NCBI RefSeq assembly: GCF_000702905.1
Contig: NZ_JNKR01000008.1
Location: forward strand, 1-64,000
DNA from: Mitsuokella jalaludinii DSM 13811
Lineage (GTDB): Bacteria > Bacillota > Negativicutes > Selenomonadales > Selenomonadaceae
DNA length: 64,000 nt
Reading direction: 5' to 3'
The translations under genes and the position numbers were made by a program. Numbering within the stretch: position 1 is the first letter of the stretch; every line of letters begins with the position of its first letter. The notes under the pieces were generated by a model. That model was not told the origin of the DNA, searched no databases, and was given only the letters and a program-made list of their open reading frames with translations. This document shows, in pieces, positions 1 to 7,958 of this stretch.

Positions 1-4
1 AACA

Positions 5-280
5 TTGAACCATACTGTATGGGAAGATTTGAAAAACAGAATTATTGATTTGCATTGTTTTGAATATACGGACGAAGGTGAAATTCTTTATGATGGGGAT
101 TGTTTTCCGGTAGAAACTTTTTCGGGTAAAGGAAGAATTGAGGAAATAGAGGTTTCCTGTATTGAACCATATAGTCAAGTAATGTTCCATCTGGGATACG
201 AGTTTGATGAAAATGATGCACATGATGTGAAGTTATTGTGTGAGACACTTCATATCGAAATTCCAAATGAGTATAGATAA
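5..280 (+). CDS. Hypothetical protein, probably cut by the window edge
   Basis: A 91-residue acidic reading frame starts at a TTG close to the window edge. The frame stays open to base 2, so the true start may lie outside the window. The protein is rich in Glu and Asp, has no membrane segment and no motif that I recognise. It runs towards the polysaccharide genes on the opposite strand. No Shine-Dalgarno sequence can be assessed because of the edge. The family is unknown; it could be a small immunity-like or orphan protein, but nothing in the sequence decides this. Confidence 0.5.
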   Translation: MNHTVWEDLKNRIIDLHCFEYTDEGEILYDGDCFPVETFSGKGRIEEIEVSCIEPYSQVMFHLGYEFDENDAHDVKLLCETLHIEIPNEYR

Positions 281-297
281 CTGCAAATAACAGTTTG

Positions 298-321
298 TAG
301 GGGAGTTCTGATACTCCCCTA
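298..321. terminator. Hairpin between convergent genes
   Basis: An 8-bp perfect stem (TAGGGGAG/CTCCCCTA) with an 8-base loop lies between the convergent small plus-strand gene and the neuD-type gene. No clear U tract follows on either strand, so a terminator role is only plausible. Confidence 0.35.
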
Positions 322-416
322 TAAAAATGGCTATTTATCAACTGTTTGTTGTGACATAGCCTTTTCTAATATCCTTAGTATTCATGATACCCTTTATCTC
401 CCTTCCGGACTCAGTA

Positions 417-1073
417 TCAGGTATGAAATACCTCCCCCGTCGCACTCTTACGCAAAACATGAGCAGGATTGCCAACCATGACTGAGTCACAGTCCACATC
501 GTGCAATACCACAGCCCCCATACCAATGATGGCACGAGCGCCGATTGTCAGATTCTCGCGGACAACGGATCCCAGACCGAAATAGCATTCTTCTCCGATC
601 TGGAGCTTTCCGCCTAAAGCAACGTTTGCAGAGAAAACCGAATTTGCACCGACATGGACATCATGTGGAATATGTACATATGGCTGGATTAACGTGTTTT
701 CTCCTACAACAGCATCACTGGAAACCCTCGAGTAAGGAAGGATTGAAATTCCCCCCCCAGTGAACATTGCAGAAGGTGAGATGATGACAGACGGATCAAT
801 CAGGTTTGTCAATGATATACCTGCTTCGCGAAGAATCACTGCCATTTTTTTGCGGTTCTTCGGCGTACCATTGGCCACCAAAGCTTCTACAGGCTCATCC
901 ATCTGCTGTACTTCAGTCAGACGGTGAACGCGGCTCAGATAAAATTGACGCTCCTGACGAATATCATCGATAAAAAAAATATCCGTCCACCGGCGATCTT
1001 GTTCATTGACACGCAGGGCAACATCATATAATTGTTTGCCCAGACTGCCTGCACCATATATTGCTAATTGCAT
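417..1073 (-). CDS. NeuD/PglD-type sugar O- or N-acetyltransferase (left-handed beta helix)
   Basis: The 218-residue protein has the PglD-type N-terminal nucleotide-binding fold (IYGAGSLGKQLYD at about residues 5-17) followed by hexapeptide repeats from about residue 90. The segment HIPHDVHVGANSVFSANVAL resembles the active region of NeuD enzymes, and the C-terminus carries the usual VGNPAHVLRK end. It would use acetyl-CoA to acetylate a sugar of the surface polysaccharide. The start is supported by GGGAGG seven bases upstream and overlaps the end of the preceding gene by 10 bases, which suggests translational coupling. An uninterrupted run of eight G encodes Gly-Gly-Gly near residue 107, and a one-base slip there would truncate the enzyme. 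The substrate is not determined. Confidence 0.8.
   Translation of the reverse strand: MQLAIYGAGSLGKQLYDVALRVNEQDRRWTDIFFIDDIRQERQFYLSRVHRLTEVQQMDEPVEALVANGTPKNRKKMAVILREAGISLTNLIDPSVIISPSAMFTGGGISILPYSRVSSDAVVGENTLIQPYVHIPHDVHVGANSVFSANVALGGKLQIGEECYFGLGSVVRENLTIGARAIIGMGAVVLHDVDCDSVMVGNPAHVLRKSATGEVFHT
751..758 (-). repeat. G8 homopolymer inside the neuD-type gene
   Basis: Eight consecutive G on the coding strand (C on the plus strand) lie in a moderate-GC gene. As sequenced the reading frame is open through the tract (ON). This is the longest G/C homopolymer I found in the window. Slipped-strand phase variation is an inference. Confidence 0.6.
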
Positions 1074-1633
1074 TCTTGCGCCTCCCTACGTAACTGTACT
1101 TGCTCAATAAACTCATGTTGAAACTCTGACTTTGACATGACATGAACATCCTTATACAAATATCGTTTCAAATCACTCAAGCCAAATTTACCCTTCGCCC
1201 TGAAACGATTATTGATTCTTTCTCTATCCACTGTCTTCGGATCATCATTAGGATTGTTCCAGACTAAGATGAGGTCGATGTTTTCCCGAGAGAAGGAGAC
1301 GTTTCCACGAAAATCAGCTCTCCGCCATTCCAGCCCCATATCATGGTCAAAGAGAACGAGAAGACTATCATAGGCCTTCTGGATAACGTTCTTTGGCTCT
1401 ACCTTGCCATTCTTGAACTCAATAAAGGTAATTCGCTCATTGTCGATATAAAGTGCATCATTCGAATAAGGTGTATATTGAAGCTGTTCACGCGACGTAT
1501 ACTCTCCCGTCACACCATCGTAATCATAGATCGATATCGCCTCATCTTCTACCATGTATTCTTTCTTGGCGCTATCATAAGAAGCCTGCTTTAATGTTGA
1601 TCGATGTTTCAGATAGATATCTCCAGCAGCCAT
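1064..1633 (-). CDS. Putative partner of the AAA ATPase with a PD-(D/E)XK-like ExK motif
   Basis: I chose the ATG at 1633, which lies one base past the ATPase stop and has AAAGGA ten bases upstream; an ATG at 1654 would overlap the ATPase by 20 bases. The product is 189 residues with no membrane segment. The stretch ITFIEFKNGKV contains Glu72-Phe-Lys74, preceded by Asp59 and Asp64 and followed by a helix-like VIQKAYDSLLVLF. This order (Asp, then ExK on a strand, then a helix) matches the PD-(D/E)XK nuclease core. The family itself is unknown to me. It is co-transcribed with the ATPase and overlaps the neuD-type gene. A two-gene defence role is inferred; a non-nuclease accessory protein is the alternative. 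Confidence 0.55.
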   Translation of the reverse strand: MAAGDIYLKHRSTLKQASYDSAKKEYMVEDEAISIYDYDGVTGEYTSREQLQYTPYSNDALYIDNERITFIEFKNGKVEPKNVIQKAYDSLLVLFDHDMGLEWRRADFRGNVSFSRENIDLILVWNNPNDDPKTVDRERINNRFRAKGKFGLSDLKRYLYKDVHVMSKSEFQHEFIEQVQLRREAQECN

Positions 1634-1634
1634 A

Positions 1635-2918
1635 TCAGCACCATCCTTTGCCATTCTTCACTGCATCCAGTTTATCAAACGGCTCGGCGAGGAGATGGTA
1701 AATCCTGGCAGTATCATCAGTCACATCGTCGAAAGTAGCATAGCCATCCTGCATATGGGCCAGATAGTACCTTGTCTTTTCCTTCAGGCCGTGCTTCTCC
1801 GAGAAGACTTCGATTGCTTCAAGGAAGTACGGGCTATGGGTCGTCAAGAGAATGGTCAGATTGAATGTCTTTTGCAGCAGCACGATCAACTCTGCGTAGA
1901 TAAGCTGCCATTCTGGGTGAAGATGAATCTCCGGCTCATCGAGGATCAGGACGTCCTGCTCGTTGAGGTTGTGAGAGTCAAGCAAGCGTTTAATAATCGC
2001 AAACGCCTTCAGGCCAGCTGATAAATTGCCGACCGACAGGTCATCAAGCAAGCCCTTTTGACGAAAAGACAAGCCATCCCTTGTATCGACAAACTCTCCA
2101 GCAAGAACTTGATGAAGAGAATTTGTAATCTGTTCCGTTTTGTCCTTTCGCATTTGGTTAGAAAGAGAATCTGTCTCCTTTGAATATCTCATCTTCTCCA
2201 GTAAATCATCTGCCATGATGCTTCTCCACGTTATAAGATGATTATCCACAAAATCATCAATAACAAAAGGATCATCGATATATGTTGCAGAGTGCAGAAT
2301 TGTTATTTCTGCAGAAGTATCTTGACATATTTCATCTTTTATGTTGATACGAATGGGCTTATTTTTTATCGTCAGCCATAAATCAGCAGGAGATGTATTT
2401 CGCTTCGAATTAGCTTGCCTAGTGAATACAGTATTAAAATCTGTGGTCAATATTGTATTCTGAATCTGCTGATTCGAATATTGATAAACAGCATTAATGT
2501 CTTTTTGGATTGCATCACGAAGATCATCCGATAAGACTACCTGTCCTTTCAAATCTGTTTTTATATATTCTTCAACAACAGTGAAACAATCTTGTGCATT
2601 ATCGATTTCCTTACTATGTATAAGTCTATTTCGAATAGCTTTTCTACGCCTCCATCTTGCACTGTTAAGAAGCCTCTCACCTGGCTGGATTGTTATATCC
2701 ATACTCTCATCAATATTCTGAGACACTTTATTGGCAATCGCCTCCCAGCGATTGCTTTGAATCTTCTCCTGCATATTATAAAATCCATGGAACAATGAAA
2801 AGAGTATCTTGCCTACGGTACTCTTACCGGCATTATTCTCACCTGCAATCACGGTGATACCATCAAACTGGATATCAGCTTCTCGGATTGCAGCAAAGTT
2901 CTTGATCTGGAGTCTCAT
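1635..2918 (-). CDS. AAA ATPase of the AAA_21/OLD-like ABC-ATPase group
   Basis: The 427-residue protein shows a complete ABC/SMC-like ATPase head: Walker A GENNAGKST near residue 26, a signature region NLSAGLKAFAIIKRL, Walker B VLILDEPEIHLHPEW and the H-loop TTHSPYFLEAIE. The central insertion of about 200 residues is variable, as in stand-alone phage-defence and OLD-type ATPases. No TOPRIM domain is visible at the C-terminus, so it is not a full OLD nuclease. It is directly followed by a small gene with an ExK motif, like ATPase-effector pairs of defence systems such as PARIS, Septu and AbiL, though the partner here differs. It sits inside polysaccharide genes, which suggests insertion as accessory DNA. 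Confidence 0.85.
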   Translation of the reverse strand: MRLQIKNFAAIREADIQFDGITVIAGENNAGKSTVGKILFSLFHGFYNMQEKIQSNRWEAIANKVSQNIDESMDITIQPGERLLNSARWRRRKAIRNRLIHSKEIDNAQDCFTVVEEYIKTDLKGQVVLSDDLRDAIQKDINAVYQYSNQQIQNTILTTDFNTVFTRQANSKRNTSPADLWLTIKNKPIRINIKDEICQDTSAEITILHSATYIDDPFVIDDFVDNHLITWRSIMADDLLEKMRYSKETDSLSNQMRKDKTEQITNSLHQVLAGEFVDTRDGLSFRQKGLLDDLSVGNLSAGLKAFAIIKRLLDSHNLNEQDVLILDEPEIHLHPEWQLIYAELIVLLQKTFNLTILLTTHSPYFLEAIEVFSEKHGLKEKTRYYLAHMQDGYATFDDVTDDTARIYHLLAEPFDKLDAVKNGKGWC

Positions 2919-2959
2919 CCTGCACCTTCCTTTCTTCTATATCTCCCATACAATCTATA

Positions 2960-4411
2960 TCAACCAATTTTTCGTGCGATAAGCGGCTTGATGACCTGGA
3001 ATAGGTACAGTAGCGAATCAACATGGAACAGATACGACAAGGCGAGATAGGTTACAGCTCCGACAATGACCTGCAGAGCGATGACGAGCGCTAAGTGTAT
3101 CGGCAGCTGCATCATGCCGATACCATACGCCACAACCCCTGCAATCACTGCCAGCACAATGCTTGGCAACAGGTCACGTAGCTGATGAAGATATCCATAC
3201 CCCAGCAGCTTGCGGTTCGGCCACGAGTTGATAATCTGGCTCAGCACGCCCGTCAAGAGCATGCCATATGCCATGGCCATGACACCGTACTGCATCGTGA
3301 AGAACAGGACACTGAGTCCTACTGCTTTTTTGATAATCTCCAGTTTCAGGAAGATATCACTGCGTCCCAGCGCATTGATAGCGTTGAGATTTGCCGTATG
3401 AACAGGCCAGAACATGTAGTTGATGCAGAAGATGCAAAGGAACGGCACGCACGGCAGCCACTTCTCCGTCAGCACGAGCGTCACGACGTTCGTCGACGAA
3501 AACGCCAGGACCATCATCATCGGCGCCATGATGAAGATACTCGTCTTGATAGCCCGCCGCGTCATATCACGCACCCGCTCACGATGATCCTGCTCACTTG
3601 CCATCGTCGGGAGCAGGATACTGTCAATCGAGGCGTTGATGTTGGTGACGATGACCTGTGGAAATTTTTGACCTTGATTGAAGAAAGCCAAACTGGAAGG
3701 AGAATATATCTTACCGATGACCAACTGCCAAAGCTGATCATAAGCATTTGATATCAACATTGCCACCAACAATTTCGAACCAAAAGAAAACAATTCCTTC
3801 AAGCGAGAAAAGGAATACGAAAAAATAGGTCGCCAAGGAACAGTCCACCATAAAACAATTGTAGCAATCAATCCATTCGACAGCTGTTGAGCCACTAATG
3901 CCCACATACCAAAACCAGCATACGCCATGCTGATACCAATTACAGCAGAAAGAACAGACGCCGTTAATGTCGAATAAAAGAATCGCTTAAATATCATATG
4001 CTTAGAGACATATGACTGCTGTACATTACGCAACCCATTAATCAGCAAAACTAAGCTGAGTACACGTATCAACCCCACTAAATCTGGCATTGAATAAAAA
4101 ATTGCAATCAAAGGAGCCAGCAGATACATTATTATATACAGGCCTACTGCAAGAAAGATATTTGTATAAAAGACAGTAGAAAAATCTAAGTCATCGGGAT
4201 CTTTCTTTTGTATTAACGCCGTTCCCAAGCCACTATCTGCAAAAACTTGTAAGATAGAGATAAAGACCATACACAAAGCAATGATACCATAATCTGCTGG
4301 CATCAACAATCGTGCTAAGATGATTGAAACGATGAAGGAAATTAATTGTGATCCTGTTCGTTCCATAAATTTCCATATAAAATTAACAATTACCTGATTT
4401 GTTGAAATCAT
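2960..4411 (-). CDS. wzx: Wzx-type polysaccharide flippase (MOP superfamily)
   Basis: The 483-residue protein is hydrophobic from end to end, with roughly 12-14 predicted membrane segments and the family-typical N-terminus (IWKFMERTGSQLISFIVSIILARLL). This fits the MOP exporter group of lipopolysaccharide/teichuronic acid translocases (WzxC/TuaB-like). It would flip the undecaprenyl-linked repeat unit to the outer face of the inner membrane. It is the only flippase candidate in the window, yet it is separated by about 6 kb from the main polysaccharide cluster. Its neighbours on the same strand are a glycosyltransferase upstream and the ATPase pair downstream. The exact substrate cannot be read from the sequence. 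Confidence 0.85.
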   Translation of the reverse strand: MISTNQVIVNFIWKFMERTGSQLISFIVSIILARLLMPADYGIIALCMVFISILQVFADSGLGTALIQKKDPDDLDFSTVFYTNIFLAVGLYIIMYLLAPLIAIFYSMPDLVGLIRVLSLVLLINGLRNVQQSYVSKHMIFKRFFYSTLTASVLSAVIGISMAYAGFGMWALVAQQLSNGLIATIVLWWTVPWRPIFSYSFSRLKELFSFGSKLLVAMLISNAYDQLWQLVIGKIYSPSSLAFFNQGQKFPQVIVTNINASIDSILLPTMASEQDHRERVRDMTRRAIKTSIFIMAPMMMVLAFSSTNVVTLVLTEKWLPCVPFLCIFCINYMFWPVHTANLNAINALGRSDIFLKLEIIKKAVGLSVLFFTMQYGVMAMAYGMLLTGVLSQIINSWPNRKLLGYGYLHQLRDLLPSIVLAVIAGVVAYGIGMMQLPIHLALVIALQVIVGAVTYLALSYLFHVDSLLYLFQVIKPLIARKIG

Positions 4412-4430
4412 ATATGCGTATTACTCCGGC

Positions 4431-5372
4431 TTACGACAAATGAAAACATTTCTTACAGAGATTAATAAAACTTATAGTGTTCTCAAGATTAGATGATAAC
4501 ATCCGATCAATCCTGTCAGCAACTTTCTCCTGTGTTTGAATAGCATACTCTATCTCTTCACGATTTTCGCCATAAGCTACTCCGCAACTATGATCATCTT
4601 TTTTTAAATAATCTTTTCTGGTTTTTCCAGGTTCGGGGACGACAATAGAAATGCAACCACATAGTGCTGCGATTGATGCATAAAAAGTCTGCGTATCATA
4701 TAAATAGCACTTTTCACATTTATTGAGGATACGAACTTTTTCGGTTTCTGGAAGAAGATCCAGAACAGGCCCATCAAAATGCTTCGGCAAATCTGTACGC
4801 TTACTTCCTTTGCGGATAAAATAACAGACACCATTTCGTTCTCCGTAGTTTGTTCTCTTATATAGTTCTCTATCAAAGCTAAATATCTTCAATAAATTTC
4901 CATCTGGATTTAATTGCGAATCATTAAACTGTTCACGATATGCAACAAATAAATCCGTATCAGAATACCATGTGCTATCATTGGGAAATCGATTATGATA
5001 TAGCAACCATCTTACCACATGCTTGGCATGCAAAGGATTACCACGCAGAATCTCCGGATAAATGACGACCGTATCATCATCTACTACAGGAAGATATTTC
5101 TTTCTGCATCCTCGCACCGGAAGATATGCATACCCCTGATAATGACGTTTGGTAAAGTTGGATTTTGGAAATAATTTTACTAAAGAATATTTAATCGACT
5201 CTTTTGCATCATATTTCAACTGTTTATAGTAAAATTCAATTCGGTTATCCGATACTCCACCAATATTAAAAACAGACGCATCATACCCTTGTTCTTGTAA
5301 AGTCTTAGCAAGCTTATACAATACAATAGGACCGCCACCGGTTTGTTTAGGAGAAACAATAACAAATTTCAT
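4431..5372 (-). CDS. Putative glycosyltransferase of the polysaccharide locus
   Basis: The 313-residue soluble protein begins with a Gly-rich loop (VSPKQTGGGPIVLYKLAKTL), the type seen at the start of GT-B glycosyltransferases. A C-terminal half with KCEKCYLYDTQTFYASIAALCGCISIVVPEPG resembles the donor-binding region of such enzymes, where a small residue is followed by an acidic or proline motif. It reminds me of WavQ-like lipopolysaccharide proteins, but that match is from memory only. It lies just upstream of wzx on the same strand with 19 bases between the genes. Base composition is AT-richer than in the housekeeping genes, as is common for glycan loci. Substrate unknown. Confidence 0.55.
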   Translation of the reverse strand: MKFVIVSPKQTGGGPIVLYKLAKTLQEQGYDASVFNIGGVSDNRIEFYYKQLKYDAKESIKYSLVKLFPKSNFTKRHYQGYAYLPVRGCRKKYLPVVDDDTVVIYPEILRGNPLHAKHVVRWLLYHNRFPNDSTWYSDTDLFVAYREQFNDSQLNPDGNLLKIFSFDRELYKRTNYGERNGVCYFIRKGSKRTDLPKHFDGPVLDLLPETEKVRILNKCEKCYLYDTQTFYASIAALCGCISIVVPEPGKTRKDYLKKDDHSCGVAYGENREEIEYAIQTQEKVADRIDRMLSSNLENTISFINLCKKCFHLS

Positions 5373-5454
5373 AAATCATATTGACAGGAACATAAATAAC
5401 ATCAAGTTATACTCCTGCCACTCCTTTCGTATATCAATTCCTTACAGCTATACA

Positions 5455-6738
5455 TCATATATAATCTGGATAATATAACTTCTTATATGTTCTCGATGCA
5501 TACTGATCTGTCATACCACCGATATGATCTGCAATTAGGCGAATAAAAAGACTATCTTTCTGCATTTCTTCTATCACCTTATCATTCAACAAATCGCGGT
5601 TAAAATCCTTGATATCAGAAGATAACCGGAAATAGCGACTCAAAACATAATCAGGCAACTCAAGAGGATGCTGATAAAAGGCCCTAAACATTTGACGGAT
5701 GATGTATTCCGATTTCGAATCCGAAATGCTGATTTCTTCAGAATGGATAATTTTATCGCTCACCCATTTCTGTAATTTCTTCCGGTTTACATCAACCTCG
5801 TCGGAGAATACAATGCAGGGTTCGGTAAACCAATAGTCACCATCTTTTTTGCTAGTCTGCTCAATATATGACTTTATCTTCTTCTCAGAAGCCTTGTCGA
5901 CATCCGAAATCAGGAAGCCGACAAGATGCTTGATGATGAATGAGCGTGTTTCATAGGCTGGCGTATTAGTATGCTCGTTTGCTTTAATGCCATATTGGCT
6001 CATAAAATCCTTTACAAGAGGCTGTTCAAGCAGTTCACGGAAGTCAATGATACCACTGCGCACACCATCTTCGAGATCATGGGTGCACTGCGCAATCTCG
6101 TCTGCAATTGCTACGGTCTGTCCCTCTAACGTAATAGACGGCTTATCCATTTCAATACCGTCTAGATTCAGGTTGTCACCATACTGATATGGCTTGCCTG
6201 TCTTCTTGTTTAAGCATTTCGTATGCTTCAAAATGCCTTCTCGCGTTGCAAAGGTCAGGTTGATGCCCATATACGCCTCACAACGGGATTCCTGTGTATC
6301 TAGGACGCGAAGCGACTGGAAGTTATGCTTGAAATCTTCCTGAATGGCACATACTTTTCCATCACGCAATTCAATCCCCTCGGTCAGGATCTTGCCTAAA
6401 GTCCGTTCCCCGATATGACCGAACGGCGTATGGCCCACGTCATGCCCCAATGCAATTGCTTCGACAAGCTCATCATTGAGTCCTAAATCCTTGCCGATAG
6501 AACGAGCAATCTGATTGACTTCCAGCGTGTGCGTCAGGCGGTTACGGTAATGATCCCCCTTATTCGCATTGAAGATCTGCGTCTTGTGCATCATCCTGCG
6601 GAATGCGCGGGAATGCAAGATTCTGTCGCGATCCCGCTGAAATGGATCGCGATGAACAGTCCCAGATGGATCGTTTTCCTCGGTATGCAGTCGCTGCGTC
6701 AAAAAAACCGAATCATTCCGTGCTGCATAATCTTTCAT
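5455..6738 (-). CDS. dgt: Deoxyguanosinetriphosphate triphosphohydrolase-like protein
   Basis: The 427-residue protein contains the HD phosphohydrolase signature: RNRLTHTLEVNQIARSI supplies the first His and ALGHDVGHTPFGHIGE the His-Asp pair, with later metal and substrate residues such as ADEIAQCTHDLEDG. This is the dGTPase family, which hydrolyses dNTP to nucleoside and triphosphate and so controls dNTP pools. The length is normal. GGGGGAAG lies seven bases before the ATG. A sigma-70-like promoter is visible upstream. The gene separates the small polysaccharide block from the DnaA-box module and is not an obvious part of either. Confidence 0.9.
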   Translation of the reverse strand: MKDYAARNDSVFLTQRLHTEENDPSGTVHRDPFQRDRDRILHSRAFRRMMHKTQIFNANKGDHYRNRLTHTLEVNQIARSIGKDLGLNDELVEAIALGHDVGHTPFGHIGERTLGKILTEGIELRDGKVCAIQEDFKHNFQSLRVLDTQESRCEAYMGINLTFATREGILKHTKCLNKKTGKPYQYGDNLNLDGIEMDKPSITLEGQTVAIADEIAQCTHDLEDGVRSGIIDFRELLEQPLVKDFMSQYGIKANEHTNTPAYETRSFIIKHLVGFLISDVDKASEKKIKSYIEQTSKKDGDYWFTEPCIVFSDEVDVNRKKLQKWVSDKIIHSEEISISDSKSEYIIRQMFRAFYQHPLELPDYVLSRYFRLSSDIKDFNRDLLNDKVIEEMQKDSLFIRLIADHIGGMTDQYASRTYKKLYYPDYI

Positions 6739-6782
6739 GGCTATACTTCCCCCTCAAAAAGGCACCAGTATCTCCCCTTTTG

Positions 6783-6794
6783 ATACTAAAGTAT
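6783..6794. promoter_or_regulatory. Short palindrome in the dgt leader
   Basis: ATACT-AA-AGTAT lies between the dgt -10 box and its Shine-Dalgarno sequence. It may be an operator; the sequence gives no regulator. Confidence 0.3.
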
Positions 6795-6803
6795 TATGTT
6801 TTT

Positions 6804-6832
6804 ATTATACTCCAAAACCCTATGCATTACAA
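6804..6832 (-). promoter_or_regulatory. Sigma-70-like promoter of dgt
   Basis: On the minus strand a TTGTAA -35 box (6827-6832), a 17-bp spacer and a perfect TATAAT -10 box (6804-6809) precede dgt by about 65 bases. Confidence 0.6.
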
Positions 6833-6883
6833 CAGGGTACGGATAGCGGCGTGTTGCCGGGCGTCAATCCTCTGCGGGTATCC

Positions 6884-6935
6884 TGTGGATATCCTGTGGA
6901 CAATATGTGGATATCTACCGTGTAGCTGTGGATAA
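6884..6935 (+). promoter_or_regulatory. In-phase array of four DnaA boxes
   Basis: Four 9-mers in the same orientation match the DnaA box (TGTGGATAA read on the plus strand): TGTGGATAT at 6884, TGTGGACAA at 6895, TGTGGATAT at 6906 and the perfect TGTGGATAA at 6927. The start-to-start distances are 11, 11 and 21 bases, so all lie on one helix face. A fifth, weaker box TGTGGATAG is at 7008-7016. An AT-rich tract lies just to the left at about 6780-6830. No dnaA, dnaN or rnpA gene is near, so this is not shown to be the chromosomal origin. Confidence 0.7.
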
Positions 6936-7016
6936 ATATGGGGAGTGCTCCGCTTTGTGTGTCAGGTTGTGCGCGTTCTGTGTCCGCTCTGTGTTCTGCT
7001 CAGGCACTGTGGATAG

Positions 7017-7199
7017 CCGTCAGGCGTTGGCGCGGCTGGCTTCCGGGCGCTCTTAAGACGTAGCTCAAGCAAGAAACAAAGAAAAGTAACGTAGTACGGC
7101 GCGCTCCTCTGCTCATCTTCCCGTCCTTCGGCAGCGTCATCTTGCTCTCTCGTTTCTTCGAGTTGCCTCGCGATTCTGCCCGTTTTCTCTGTCTTTTCG
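7017..7199. other. Non-coding stretch between the DnaA boxes and the module promoter
   Basis: I see no supported gene here. Reading frames on both strands have an amino-acid composition unlike a protein and no Shine-Dalgarno sequence. Confidence 0.5.
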
Positions 7200-7268
7200 C
7201 ATGTGTCAAAAATTTTTCTCGAATGGCTGTCGCGCCATGTCTGGCAAGGGTTGACACATGTTTGACAC
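7200..7268. promoter_or_regulatory. TTGACAC/GTGTCAA operator-like cluster upstream of the HTH genes
   Basis: A 10-bp inverted repeat (CATGTGTCAA at 7200-7209 and TTGACACATG at 7251-7260) is followed by another TTGACAC at 7262-7268. The two TTGACAC copies start 11 bases apart, one helical turn. The same heptamer recurs before the DUF1659 gene. This suggests binding by a regulator or initiator, possibly one encoded in the module. Confidence 0.55.
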
Positions 7269-7301
7269 TTCGCCTGTCTGCGTCCCGTGGGCAATCTTCT
7301 C

Positions 7302-7330
7302 TTGACAGAATCATACTCTCTCGGTATACT
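7302..7330 (+). promoter_or_regulatory. Sigma-70 promoter of the HTH-amidase module
   Basis: A perfect TTGACA -35 box (7302-7307), a 17-bp spacer and TATACT (7325-7330) lie about 190 bases upstream of the first gene of the module. Confidence 0.75.
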
Positions 7331-7520
7331 AGGAGCATAGCACGACAAAACGCGCGGAAACGCGGAACACACCTTTGCACGACCACAATCAAGACGTATG
7401 AGCTTGCTTGTCTCTCTGTAGCAGATCGGCGGCTCTATGTTCTTGAGGCCGGTCTGCGGAGGGGCGGCAAGCTCTTTTGTCTGTGCGAGGAGCATTTCAT
7501 GGACTCGAAGGAGGGATTCG

Positions 7521-7958
7521 ATGGCAAAAGAGGCGATGACGGGCTTCATCACGGAGTTCCGTTTCTTTCACCAGATGCAGCCGGTGCGGCCGGTCTCGGC
7601 CTGTGCGCAGGCGCTCTGGCACTACTTGTTCTACCGGGCAAACGCCGCGTTCTGGCAATTTCCCCTGAAGATCCAGGCCAACGAAATTGCCGGGGCGCTG
7701 CGGATCTCGCGGTCGGCGTTCATGCGCTCGCGCGAGGAGCTCCGCAGCGCGGGCTATCTGCTCTACGAGCATGACCCGGGCACGCGGACGGTCAAGTACT
7801 ACCTCGTCAGCAATGTGCGGCCGCACATGCTCGTGACGCCGGCTGAGATGCTGGCGGGCACGAAGTCTTATCAGGATTTTCTCTCAGGAACACCAGTGCA
7901 GAAGGAGGTAAACCATGTTGCTTACGAATCATGCCCAGAAGCTGTATCGGGGAATTGA
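7521..7958 (+). CDS. Winged-helix-like DNA-binding protein, phage replisome-organiser type N-terminus
   Basis: AAGGAGG six bases before the ATG at 7521 fixes the start, giving 145 residues. The core, from about residue 20, has an ALWHYLFYRANAAFWQFPLK segment followed by a helix-turn-helix (IQANEIAGALRISRSAFMRSREEL) and a wing-like YYLVSN strand. This layout resembles N-terminal domains of phage and plasmid replication-organiser proteins in Firmicutes, by family recollection rather than search. The C-terminal 44 bases overlap the next gene. The gene lies downstream of a strong promoter with TTGACAC repeats and of DnaA boxes. It could be an initiator-like protein or a transcription regulator. 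Confidence 0.65.
   Translation: MAKEAMTGFITEFRFFHQMQPVRPVSACAQALWHYLFYRANAAFWQFPLKIQANEIAGALRISRSAFMRSREELRSAGYLLYEHDPGTRTVKYYLVSNVRPHMLVTPAEMLAGTKSYQDFLSGTPVQKEVNHVAYESCPEAVSGN

Noticed and set aside
2244-2252. Perfect DnaA box TTATCCACA inside the ATPase gene
   Set aside because: A single box in coding sequence with no neighbours is expected by chance.
6780-6935. Chromosomal replication origin oriC
   Set aside because: No dnaA, dnaN, gyr or rnpA neighbours, and flanking gene orientation does not switch across the site, as expected at oriC. Kept only as an array of DnaA boxes.
6962-7552. 196-residue minus-strand frame opposite the module promoter
   Set aside because: No ribosome binding site, biased composition, and it covers operator and promoter sequence.
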